From NCBI GenBank assembly GCA_018053685.1, contig JAGPKW010000009.1, forward strand, positions 1 to 13,584: 13,584 nt of DNA, given 5' to 3'. Below are positions 1 to 7,646 of this stretch, in pieces. The first letter of the stretch is position 1; each line of letters begins with the position of its first letter. A model generated the notes under the pieces. The model was not told where the DNA came from. It saw nothing but the letters and a program-made list of their open reading frames with translations, and made no database searches. The stretch comes from Patescibacteria group bacterium. Lineage in GTDB: Bacteria > Patescibacteriota > Patescibacteriia > JAGPKW01. The translations under genes were made by a program, and so were the position numbers.

Positions 1-179
1 TCTTTTCCTGTGCCAATATTCATAAACTTATATACTTGGCGTGAGTCAGCGCTTATAATTTCACCATTAAATTTTTTAGCTAAATAAACACCTAAAGCAG
101 TTTTTCCAGAGGCTGTTGGTCCTACAATAGCTATTAATTTGGTTTTTTTAGAATTATTGTTTTTTGTGGGTCTATCCAT
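1..179 (-). CDS. miaA: tRNA dimethylallyltransferase MiaA, N-terminal fragment (runs off window)
   Basis: MiaA transfers a dimethylallyl group to N6 of A37 in tRNAs that read codons starting with U. Only the first 59 codons lie in the window. After a 13-residue basic, Asn-rich leader comes the P-loop GPTASGKT (residues 20-27), then IISADSRQVY (about 41-50) and MNIGTGK. DSRQVY contains the conserved Asp used as catalytic base in this family. The start is the ATG at 177-179. A TGA closes the frame at 198-200, and no other ATG, GTG or TTG precedes the P-loop, so this start is essentially forced. It has no SD sequence. The first 46 bases overlap the end of the upstream secreted-protein gene in another frame, which suggests cotranscription and perhaps translational coupling. 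The family call is firm; the 3' part is not visible. Confidence 0.93.
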   Translation of the reverse strand, partial: MDRPTKNNNSKKTKLIAIVGPTASGKTALGVYLAKKFNGEIISADSRQVYKFMNIGTGK

Positions 180-1792
180 TTTGAGTATTTTGTATTTTCA
201 TCTATTAGTATCCAATTTAAAGGAGTAGAAGGTTTTTTTGTTTCTTTTGTGCCATAATACCAACCTCTTTTTAGATCTTCTTCTGTTATTGGTTTTAATT
301 TTGTATTTTCTTCTATCCTGCATTCTGCTCTGTATTTTATATCAATGCCGACCTTTTCTATAAAACATTCATTATCATATGTTACATTATCTGCTCCGCA
401 CACTGGCTCGTAATAATTAGAACATATTTTATTTGTAATTATTCCTTTTTTTGCCACAAGATCTAATATTCTTCCAGATACTATTGCAAACTCTGGATTA
501 GCATTACTCGTTGCATCTTCTTCTAATATTTTTAATATATCTTTTATAAAACCTAAGTTTTCATAAGAAAGTTTATCAACATATTGTTTTAATTTTATCT
601 CTTTTTGATCATTATTTAAATTTATTAGATCTGAGATTATATTGTTTTGATAAGATTCTTTTAGTTCATCTAGTTTGTATATTATTATTCCACTAGTATT
701 TGTATATTTTTCTAGTAATAGGATTAAATTCATTTTATCAATATCATCTCCTGTAAGTAGTCTATTTATTTCGCTATCTAATTTTAAAGGATCTATTTTT
801 TCTAAAGTCATGTTTAGCAAGCTCATAGGTATTTGCCTTGCATTGATTATTGATATTTTGACTAGATCTTTTATTTTAGAATTTTCAATATTGTTTTGTA
901 TAGAATAAAGAGTATCTATAAGATGAACTTCATATAATGGGTCATTGTTATATATTTTATATAGATAATATTCTATATTTTTTTCTATATCTATATTTTC
1001 TGCTTCTATATTTAATCTGTTTATGTTTTTTACTACATCTATATAGTTATTTTGTATTATATCTTCTATAATTGGTTTTATTAATATATTTGTTCTTAAT
1101 TTAAGTTTATCTAGAAAATTATTTATTAATATCTTATTTAATATACTTTTCCCTTCATTTTGGCTATTTATTGCAAGAGTTATGGTTTGTTTAATACTCA
1201 ATTGATCTATATCTGAACTTGCTATAAATGCACCTAGCTTATCTATATTTATATTTTGTATGTTTTTTATTGTATCTATATTATATGTATAGTCTCTTTG
1301 TATATTATCTAGAATTATGTTTTGATTTATTTCTGATACTAATAGCTTTTCTAATATGTATTTTTTATAATCAAGAGATGCATTAGATATTTCTTTATAT
1401 AAAGAAATTTTTGTAGACTTATATTCTTTTAAAGCTTTATCAACGCATTTATTATCATTAAGTTTATAACACAATTCTATTTCTTTTACATTTTTTAAGG
1501 ATTTGTCTATTTTTTTGTTTATTTTCTCCAGCTTATTTATTGTAAAAACCATATCTATATTAGATAAGACATTATTTACAGAATATGTTAATTGATTTGG
1601 GAGATATTCTATTTTATCTATTCCAAGATTTTCTTCTGTTAAACCTATATCTTTTTTTACATCAAAATTACTATTTGGTACAAAATTTTTTATTTTTTCT
1701 ATAACTAATTCATCATATCCTGACGCTTTAGCTATATTAAAAGATAATAAAAAAAGAGGGAATAAGAAAAATAGAATAACCTTTTTGTTCAT
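134..1792 (-). CDS. secreted DUF5667-like protein with Kazal-type domain and C-terminal GWYYG module
   Basis: Predicted exported protein of 552 residues. A signal peptide spans about residues 1-24 (basic start, hydrophobic core, ending KASG). Residues 60-150 are helical and charged and contain YLPNQLTYSVNN and CVDKALKEYK. This resembles the DUF5667 domain common in Patescibacteria, but only by eye. A long Ile/Asn/Asp-rich helical middle follows. Residues 454-492 form a Kazal-like module with PVCG, TYDNEC and cysteines at 457, 465, 476 and 491. Kazal domains usually bind serine proteases as substrate-like inhibitors. Residues 510-542 carry WYYGTKETKKPSTPLNW and a WIDP motif, a tail I associate with CPR secreted proteins. 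The gene lacks an SD and overlaps miaA by 46 bp. Protease inhibition, or simple use of the fold as a scaffold, is inference. Confidence 0.75.
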   Translation of the reverse strand: MNKKVILFFLFPLFLLSFNIAKASGYDELVIEKIKNFVPNSNFDVKKDIGLTEENLGIDKIEYLPNQLTYSVNNVLSNIDMVFTINKLEKINKKIDKSLKNVKEIELCYKLNDNKCVDKALKEYKSTKISLYKEISNASLDYKKYILEKLLVSEINQNIILDNIQRDYTYNIDTIKNIQNINIDKLGAFIASSDIDQLSIKQTITLAINSQNEGKSILNKILINNFLDKLKLRTNILIKPIIEDIIQNNYIDVVKNINRLNIEAENIDIEKNIEYYLYKIYNNDPLYEVHLIDTLYSIQNNIENSKIKDLVKISIINARQIPMSLLNMTLEKIDPLKLDSEINRLLTGDDIDKMNLILLLEKYTNTSGIIIYKLDELKESYQNNIISDLINLNNDQKEIKLKQYVDKLSYENLGFIKDILKILEEDATSNANPEFAIVSGRILDLVAKKGIITNKICSNYYEPVCGADNVTYDNECFIEKVGIDIKYRAECRIEENTKLKPITEEDLKRGWYYGTKETKKPSTPLNWILIDENTKYSKWIDPQKTIILKKPN

Positions 1793-1897
1793 AATTATAA
1801 ATAATACAGAATTGATTTATAGATATATTTTATCATTTTTTGAAATTTTTTGGAATTGGAATTATAATAAATAAATAAAAGGTTTAACAATTTAACA
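1793..1897. promoter_or_regulatory. divergent intergenic promoter region
   Basis: This 105-bp gap separates two divergent genes. For the plus gene it holds a near-consensus sigma70-type promoter: TTGAAA at 1840-1845, a 17-bp spacer, and TATAAT at 1863-1868. The predicted leader is about 23 nt. For the minus gene the best candidate is an extended -10, TGaTAAAAT, reading 1835 down to 1827, with a poor -35 near 1850-1855 that lies inside the plus promoter's spacer. If both are real, the promoters overlap and would compete for polymerase. The plus promoter is well supported by sequence; the minus one is tentative. Confidence 0.65.
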
Positions 1898-3343
1898 ATG
1901 AATAATAAAAAGGACTCTAATTATATTGAAAAAGGTCAAAAAAGGGGAAGAGGTAGACCTCCTAAAATTATAAATAAAGAAGATGATGCAGAAGCTAGGC
2001 AGACTTTTAAAACAAAAAAGATAGATTTTGGTTTGAAAAAACCTAAGAGTGTGAAGAAAGGCAAAATGGACGTTGACGCAGAGCAAATGCTTAGAGATTT
2101 AGAAGAATTAGGGAGGATAAAACCAGTCGAGGATAGCCAGAAGAAGAAAAAAAGAAAAAAAATAAAAGATGAATTAATAGATTTGCCAGAATCTCCATTA
2201 AAGAAAATGATAGATAAAAAGAATAACTCTATATTAAAGATAGGTGCTGTATTTTTTGCTATTGTAATTTTGTTTATGTTTTCTATTCTGTATTTGTTAA
2301 ACTCTAAAACTGTTATTAACATTGAATTAAAGAAAGTGCCAAGCGAGATAAACACAAATATAACATATCAATTGTTTAGTGATGAAGATAATTTAGCAAA
2401 TCAGGAAGTTGTTGCTATATATTCTAAAGTAAATACTTCTGGCACTGTTCAATATGAAGTAGGGTATAAAGAAGTAGCATCTGGGGTCGTAGAAGGGAGA
2501 TTAAGGATTATAAACGAATCTAACGAGAAGAAGGTGTTTGTTAGAACAACTAGATTTATTTCAGAAACAACAGGGGATTTATATAGGTTAAAAGAAGATA
2601 CAGTTATTCCTGCTAATGGTTCTGTTGATGTTATAGTGTATGCTGATAATCCATTAGTAAAGGGTGAAGACATAGGGACAAGATTTAAAATTCCTGGTTT
2701 AAAAACAGAAGAAGCGCAGAGATTAATATATGGTGAGAGCTTAGAAGAATTTGTTGTTGGAACTACTAAAAAACAGATTATTGATGAGAATGATATATCT
2801 AAAGCTAATGATTTAGCTGATGTAAAATTAAAAGAAATAGCAATAGATGAGTTAAGAAAAAAAATAGAGAAAAATGGTAATTATGAGTTATTAGCTGATA
2901 GTTTAAATTATGTAATAAATAATAAAAAAATTGATGCAAAAGTTGGAGATGAAAAAAGTATTATAAATGTCAGTGGCAATATTGAGGCAACTGGTATTTT
3001 TATTGATAGAGATAAGATATTAAATAGTGTAAAAAATGACATTTTAAGTTCAACTCCTAGCGAATACAATATATCAATTAATAAAGATGATTTAAAGATA
3101 GAAGTTGTAAGAGCTGATTATTTAACAAAGAGCTTAACTGTTAGCATAAAAGGTAATATACATGTTGTCTATGATATAGATAAAATTATAGACAAAAATG
3201 AAATTGCTGGTATGAGTATTAATGATTTTTACCAATATATTACAAAAAAAGGTGCTACAGAAAAAGCTAACGTTGTAAATTATCCATTCTGGAATAAAGG
3301 TATTACAACTATAAAAGATAATATAATCATAAATGTAAGATAG
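1898..3343 (+). CDS. single-pass membrane protein, CPR baseplate-J-like family, with cytoplasmic AT-hook
   Basis: The protein has 481 residues. Residues 1-111 are hydrophilic and strongly basic, presumably cytoplasmic, and contain an AT-hook-like RGRGRPPK (16-23) and a KKKKRKKIK run (82-90). One transmembrane helix spans about 112-134. The rest should face outward. It contains ASGVVEGRLRIINES, an RTTRF motif, a YRLKEDTVIPANGSVDV segment, VKGEDIG-x-RFKIPG and, near the C-terminus, NYPFWNKGI. These match a family seen in CPR genomes and usually annotated 'baseplate J/gp47-like', in which tail-assembly beta domains are carried by a membrane anchor. Nothing else nearby is phage-like, so the name reflects fold resemblance only. 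The start ATG lacks an SD but lies about 23 nt below a strong promoter. The stop is TAG, converging on the next gene with a 27-bp gap. Function unknown. Confidence 0.7.
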   Translation: MNNKKDSNYIEKGQKRGRGRPPKIINKEDDAEARQTFKTKKIDFGLKKPKSVKKGKMDVDAEQMLRDLEELGRIKPVEDSQKKKKRKKIKDELIDLPESPLKKMIDKKNNSILKIGAVFFAIVILFMFSILYLLNSKTVINIELKKVPSEINTNITYQLFSDEDNLANQEVVAIYSKVNTSGTVQYEVGYKEVASGVVEGRLRIINESNEKKVFVRTTRFISETTGDLYRLKEDTVIPANGSVDVIVYADNPLVKGEDIGTRFKIPGLKTEEAQRLIYGESLEEFVVGTTKKQIIDENDISKANDLADVKLKEIAIDELRKKIEKNGNYELLADSLNYVINNKKIDAKVGDEKSIINVSGNIEATGIFIDRDKILNSVKNDILSSTPSEYNISINKDDLKIEVVRADYLTKSLTVSIKGNIHVVYDIDKIIDKNEIAGMSINDFYQYITKKGATEKANVVNYPFWNKGITTIKDNIIINVR

Positions 3344-3370
3344 ATAGTTTACCAGTTTTGTTAGTAATAT

Positions 3371-3640
3371 CTATATATAAAATATCTGAGATAAAAATAA
3401 TATTAGTAAAAATATAATCAAAATAGCTAATGTTGTTTTATCTATATGTTTTTTATTTAGTAAATATATTCCAGCAAGTATTAAAAGTATTGGCCAAAGC
3501 TTGAATATTGATGATAAAAATAAACCTATATCTAATGTTATTATATTTAGATTAGCTAATAAGAATATAATACCTATTAGGATTATAAAGCTTCCTATAA
3601 TTATTCTTGATGTTTTTATAGTATCTATTTTCTTTTTCAT
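3371..3640 (-). CDS. small LiaI/LiaF-like (DUF5668-type) membrane protein
   Basis: The protein has 89 residues and three hydrophobic segments at about 12-31, 45-62 and 70-88. The first two fit the LiaI-LiaF-like / DUF5668 transmembrane pattern: IIGSFIILIGIIFLLANL, then a turn, then KLWPILLILAGIYLL. In Firmicutes, LiaF-type proteins modulate cell-envelope stress signalling, but the short transmembrane unit is widespread and often has no known role. No C-terminal soluble LiaF domain is present. The ATG lies 3 bp after the dnaE stop codon, so the two are probably cotranscribed. It has no SD, so it may depend on ribosomes finishing dnaE. Family resemblance is fairly clear; function is unknown. 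Confidence 0.7.
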   Translation of the reverse strand: MKKKIDTIKTSRIIIGSFIILIGIIFLLANLNIITLDIGLFLSSIFKLWPILLILAGIYLLNKKHIDKTTLAILIIFLLILFLSQIFYI

Positions 3641-3643
3641 AAT

Positions 3644-6600
3644 TTAATTATTAAATATTTCTTTTATATTATTTGCTAAATCTTTATTAAGATCTATGCA
3701 AAATTGTGTATCAAGTTTCTTATCTTTTACTACGAAGCAGACCTTAAAATCCTTTCCTTTGTTATTTTCTAATAGAGTTTTTAATGTCTTTATTTTTTCT
3801 TTTGATGTATTTTCTGGTATTTTTATATTTAATATTTTTTGCTCTTTATGGACAATTGGTTTTTGTATATCTTTTTTTATTTCGTTTATTGTTTCTTTTG
3901 CATTTTCTGTTTTTAATTCATATATTATGCTAGATAATAACTTAGGCTCTCCATCTTTATCAGATAATTGCCCGTATGTTATTATTGGAACATCTTTTAA
4001 TAGAAAACTTGATGATTGTTTATATAAGTTGGGGAATACAATAATTTCAATACTTTGCCCAAATCTATCTTCTATTGTTACAAAAGCCATTATATCATTA
4101 TTTTTCGTTGTAATTTTTTTAATGTTTGTTATAACACCAGCAATTAGAGCTTGCTTTACCATTCCTTCTTTTATTAATGACATATCTGTTAAATTGCCAT
4201 TTAATTCTTTTTCAAATTCTTCCATTGGATGATCTGAAATATATAAACCTAGAAGTTCTTTTTCCCATAGCAATTTTGTTCTTTTATCAACTTCTGTAGC
4301 TTGTTCTAAATGCAATTTTGATAATATCTTAACATTTTTTTCTGAAGAAGGTGCCATCATTGAGAAAAAGCTGGTTTGTTTTGTATTCATTTCTTGTTTT
4401 ATATTTTTATTGTAATTTAATAATGTTTCAAGATTTGTAAGAAGTGTATTTCTATCATTTAGGGAATCAAAGGCCCCAGCTTTTATTAATGATTCAAGTG
4501 ATTTTTTATTTAAGTCTTTAGTTTGTATTCTCTGTAAGAAGTCTTCTATATTTTTATATGTTCCATTTTCTTTTCTTTCTTTTATAATCTCTTCTACTAT
4601 ATTTTCTCCAACATTTTTTATTGCTGCTAATCCAAAACGTATATTATACTTATTGTCTTGTTTTACAACAGTAAAATCTTTAAAGCTTTCGTTTATATCA
4701 GGGGGTAATATTTGTATGCCTGATTTTTTTGCATCTTTTATTTCTATTGCAATTCTATCTATATCATCAGAATCTGATATTAATAGAGCTGCCATAAAAC
4801 ATTCTGGATAATTAGCTTTAATATATGCCGTTTCATAGGCTATTGTAGCATAGCATGCTGCGTGTGATCTATTGAAACAATATTCTGCAAATTTTCCCCA
4901 TTCTTTCCATATTTTTTCACATGTATTTTTTTTAATTCCTTTTTTTTGAGCTCCTTCAATAAATCTTGTTTTATATTCAGCCATTAATGATGCTATTTTT
5001 TTACCAATAGCTTTTCTTAATCCATCAGCTTCTCCACCAGTAAAATTAGCAAGATCTTTTGATAATTGCATTACTTGTTCCTGATATATTGTTATGCCAT
5101 AAGTATTTTTTAAAGCATTTTCCATTAATGGGGAATAATATGTAATTTCTTCTTCTTTATGTTTTCTTGCTATGTATTGAGGTATAAACTGCATTGGACC
5201 TGGACGGTATAAAGCTACCATAGCTATTATATCTTCAAAACTTGTTGGTTTTAATTCTTTTAGATATTTTCTCATTCCTGATGATTCCAATTGGAATACT
5301 CCTGTTGTATCTCCATTTTGAAATAGCTTGAATGCCTTTTTCTCTTCTTTTGTAAAATTACAATCTGGGTCATTTATATCTCCATCAGGAGGTTTTAAAT
5401 TATTTACATCTATTTTTATTCCATGTATTTTTTCTACTATTTTTGCTGCTGTTTCTAGTATTGTTAGGTTTTTTAATCCTAAAAAATCCATTTTTAATAA
5501 GCCTAAATCTTCTGCTGGATGACCTGAGTATTGAGAAATTAAAGTATTTGTTTTTTCATCTAATTGCACAGGTGTTGTTTCGTCTAATAGATCTTTAGTA
5601 ATTAAAACACCACAAGCATGCACAGAAGAGTTTCTCATTCCACCTTCTATTTTTTTTGCAATATCAACTATTTTTTTTGCATCAGGGTTTTTGTCATATA
5701 GTTCTTTAAATTCTGGAGAGTTATTTAAAGCTTCTTCTATATCAGATCCTTGTGGTATTGTCTTAGCTAATTCATCACAAAATGTGTATGGAACACCTAA
5801 AACTCTTCCTACATCTTTTACTGATGCACGAGAAGCCATTGTGCCAAATGTTATAATACGAGCTACATGATCTTTGCCATATTTATCTTCTGCATGTTTT
5901 ATAACCTCATCTCTACGAGTATCTGAGAAATCTGTATCAATATCTGGCATTGATATTCTATCTGGGTTTAAGAATCTTTCAAACAAAAGATTATATTTTA
6001 TTGGATCTAAATCTGTTATGTTTAACAAGTATGATACTATGCTACCAGCTCCAGAACCTCTTCCTGGGCCTACTATTATTCCATTATCTTTTGCCCAGTT
6101 TATATAGTCTTGGACTATTAGGAAATAATACTCATATCCCATTTTTTTTATAACAGACATTTCATATTCAAATCTGTTTTTGTATTCATCTCCAAGCTCA
6201 TCAAATTCTTTCCCATATTTTTTAGGGCAATATTTTTTTGCTAGTCTTCTCATTTCTTGCTCTGCTGTTATACCTTCTGGTAATGGATAATGAGGCAATT
6301 TTGGGACTCCCATCTCTAATTCTAGATTGCAACTATCTGCTATTATTTGTGTATTATATACAGCTTCTTGATAATCTTTAAAAGCTTCTAGCATATATTG
6401 TTCAGATTTAAATGATAAATCAAATTCTTTCATTGATAGCCTATTAGTTTCACTTAATAATTGTTTTGTTTGTATGCATACTAGTATATCTTGTATTTCT
6501 GCATCCTCTGGTCTTAAATAATGGCTATCTGATGTTGCAATGCATTTTACTCCATATTTTTTCGATAATTCTTTAAATCTTTCATTGATTATTTTTTGAT

Positions 6601-7132
6601 CCCTACTTGTTGGTAAGTTTTGCAATTCAAAAAAGAAATTATCTTTTCCAAAAAGATCAATATAACTATTTATAACACGATCTAATTCTTCTTCATTTTT
6701 ATTTAATATCAATTGAGGTATTTGTCCTTGCATGCATGCTGTTGAGCAGATTAATCCATTGTGATATTGTTTTAGAAGCTCAAAATCTATTCTTGGTTTG
6801 TAATAAAAACCATCAACATTTGCTATTGATGTTAATTTTATTAGATTTTTGTATCCTTCTAGATTCTTAGCAAGTATTATTAGATGATAGCGTGGATCGT
6901 TTTGTTTTTTTGATTTATGATCATTTGTTACATAAAATTCTTCGCCTATTATAGGTTTTATTCCAGCTTTTTTTGCTACTTCATAAAATTCTATAGCACC
7001 ATACATATTACCATGGTCTGTTATTGCAACAGATGTTTGACCTAATTCTTTTGCATAATCAATTAGGTCCTTTATTTTAGGAAGGCCATCAAGTAATGAA
7101 TATGTTGTATGAACATGAAGATTTGTGAACAT
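3644..7132 (-). CDS. dnaE: DNA polymerase III alpha subunit (DnaE)
   Basis: Replicative DNA polymerase of 1162 residues, about the usual DnaE length. The N-terminal PHP domain starts with LHVHTTYSLLDG (H6, H8) and has TDHGNMYG (D39, H40), GEEFYV (E65), YHLIIL (H83), C133 and SDSHYL (D202, H204). The palm carries VGPGRGSGAGSIVSYLL (about 354-370), the catalytic pair MPDIDTDF (D397, D399), and the third acidic residue in KMDFLGL (D549). FQLESSGM and ALYRPGPMQF follow, then the fingers region with CFNRSHAACY (752-761). A helix-hairpin-helix region (about 833-870, GLAAIKNVGENIVEEI) and an OB-fold (about 992-1038) come next, then a short C-terminal domain. The PHP metal ligands lost in E. coli DnaE are kept here. 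Start: the ATG leaves seven residues before H8, as normal. It has no good SD, only AAGG about 16 nt upstream. It is followed at 3 bp by a small membrane-protein gene. Confidence 0.98.
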   Translation of the reverse strand: MFTNLHVHTTYSLLDGLPKIKDLIDYAKELGQTSVAITDHGNMYGAIEFYEVAKKAGIKPIIGEEFYVTNDHKSKKQNDPRYHLIILAKNLEGYKNLIKLTSIANVDGFYYKPRIDFELLKQYHNGLICSTACMQGQIPQLILNKNEEELDRVINSYIDLFGKDNFFFELQNLPTSRDQKIINERFKELSKKYGVKCIATSDSHYLRPEDAEIQDILVCIQTKQLLSETNRLSMKEFDLSFKSEQYMLEAFKDYQEAVYNTQIIADSCNLELEMGVPKLPHYPLPEGITAEQEMRRLAKKYCPKKYGKEFDELGDEYKNRFEYEMSVIKKMGYEYYFLIVQDYINWAKDNGIIVGPGRGSGAGSIVSYLLNITDLDPIKYNLLFERFLNPDRISMPDIDTDFSDTRRDEVIKHAEDKYGKDHVARIITFGTMASRASVKDVGRVLGVPYTFCDELAKTIPQGSDIEEALNNSPEFKELYDKNPDAKKIVDIAKKIEGGMRNSSVHACGVLITKDLLDETTPVQLDEKTNTLISQYSGHPAEDLGLLKMDFLGLKNLTILETAAKIVEKIHGIKIDVNNLKPPDGDINDPDCNFTKEEKKAFKLFQNGDTTGVFQLESSGMRKYLKELKPTSFEDIIAMVALYRPGPMQFIPQYIARKHKEEEITYYSPLMENALKNTYGITIYQEQVMQLSKDLANFTGGEADGLRKAIGKKIASLMAEYKTRFIEGAQKKGIKKNTCEKIWKEWGKFAEYCFNRSHAACYATIAYETAYIKANYPECFMAALLISDSDDIDRIAIEIKDAKKSGIQILPPDINESFKDFTVVKQDNKYNIRFGLAAIKNVGENIVEEIIKERKENGTYKNIEDFLQRIQTKDLNKKSLESLIKAGAFDSLNDRNTLLTNLETLLNYNKNIKQEMNTKQTSFFSMMAPSSEKNVKILSKLHLEQATEVDKRTKLLWEKELLGLYISDHPMEEFEKELNGNLTDMSLIKEGMVKQALIAGVITNIKKITTKNNDIMAFVTIEDRFGQSIEIIVFPNLYKQSSSFLLKDVPIITYGQLSDKDGEPKLLSSIIYELKTENAKETINEIKKDIQKPIVHKEQKILNIKIPENTSKEKIKTLKTLLENNKGKDFKVCFVVKDKKLDTQFCIDLNKDLANNIKEIFNN

Positions 7133-7238
7133 ATATAAATCATTTTACCTTAGAAATTATCTTAATAGCAAGTTGAAAAGTATATAGAATATGAAAATAA
7201 TAGTTTTAATTTTTTATCTTCTAAATAATATTAATTAG

Positions 7239-7247
7239 TGATATAAT
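7239..7247 (+). promoter_or_regulatory. extended -10 promoter of the surface-protein operon
   Basis: The sequence TGaTATAAT is a perfect extended -10 element, with its -10 hexamer at 7242-7247. The matching -35 position (7219-7224, TTCTAA) is weak, as is common for extended -10 promoters. Transcription would begin near 7254, giving a leader of about 20 nt before the ATG at 7275. It sits in the 142-bp gap (7133-7274) between dnaE and the operon. I could not identify a convincing promoter for dnaE on the other strand of that gap. Confidence 0.65.
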
Positions 7248-7274
7248 TATATTATAAAATAAATAAAAAAGGTT

Positions 7275-7646
7275 ATGTCTTTATTAGAATCTGCACAAAT
7301 ATTTTTTTATATCTCTGTTTCTATTTGTGTTGTAATAATATCTTTAATATATATTATAAAAACTATTGTTATAACACTTAAATTAAATACTATTGTAAAA
7401 AGAATAGACGCAATAACAAAAGAAATTGAAGATAAGGTTAATATTGTAAAGAATTTTATAGATTCAGTAGATGAGAAAATAAATAATGTAGAGTTTTATT
7501 TAGATAAAATAAAAAAAGTATCAGATTTTTTTACTGATTATGAAAATGATGATACTCCAAAAGAATTATTAGATGAAAATGGAGAATATAAATATGTTTT
7601 AAAAAAAGTAAATAAGAAAAAGAATAAGAAAAGGAGAATATTATGA
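7275..7646 (+). CDS. single-TM coiled-coil membrane protein (DUF948-like architecture)
   Basis: The protein has 123 residues. One transmembrane helix lies at about 8-34, followed by a long amphipathic helix (about 36-86) with heptad-like spacing (IVKRIDAITKEIEDKVNIVKN) that probably forms a coiled coil. An acidic linker and a very basic tail (KKVNKKKNKKRRIL) end the protein. This architecture recalls DUF948-type membrane proteins, but homology is not established. It is the first gene of the operon. Its TGA stop overlaps the next ATG as ATGA (7643-7646), so the two products are probably translationally coupled and may interact. The upstream AAAAAAGG is only 2 nt from the ATG, too close for a standard SD. 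Function unknown. Confidence 0.75.
   Translation: MSLLESAQIFFYISVSICVVIISLIYIIKTIVITLKLNTIVKRIDAITKEIEDKVNIVKNFIDSVDEKINNVEFYLDKIKKVSDFFTDYENDDTPKELLDENGEYKYVLKKVNKKKNKKRRIL

Noticed and set aside
1936..2355. Minus-strand open frames opposite the baseplate-J-like gene.
   Set aside because: Low-complexity antisense translation of a Lys-rich tail; no initiation signals.
1898..3343. Prophage or contractile injection system, suggested by the baseplate-J resemblance.
   Set aside because: No tail, sheath, capsid or terminase genes are nearby, and the protein is membrane-anchored as in a known CPR family.
3696..6153. Several plus-strand open frames opposite dnaE (for example 3696-4232 and 5874-6107).
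   Set aside because: They are hydrophobic, Ser/Phe-rich mirror translations of a highly conserved gene, with no SD or promoter.
7643..7646. Possible UGA=Gly recoding (Gracilibacteria-type code).
   Set aside because: Long genes including dnaE have no in-frame TGA, and TGA forms a classic ATGA stop-start overlap with an SD here. The standard code fits better.
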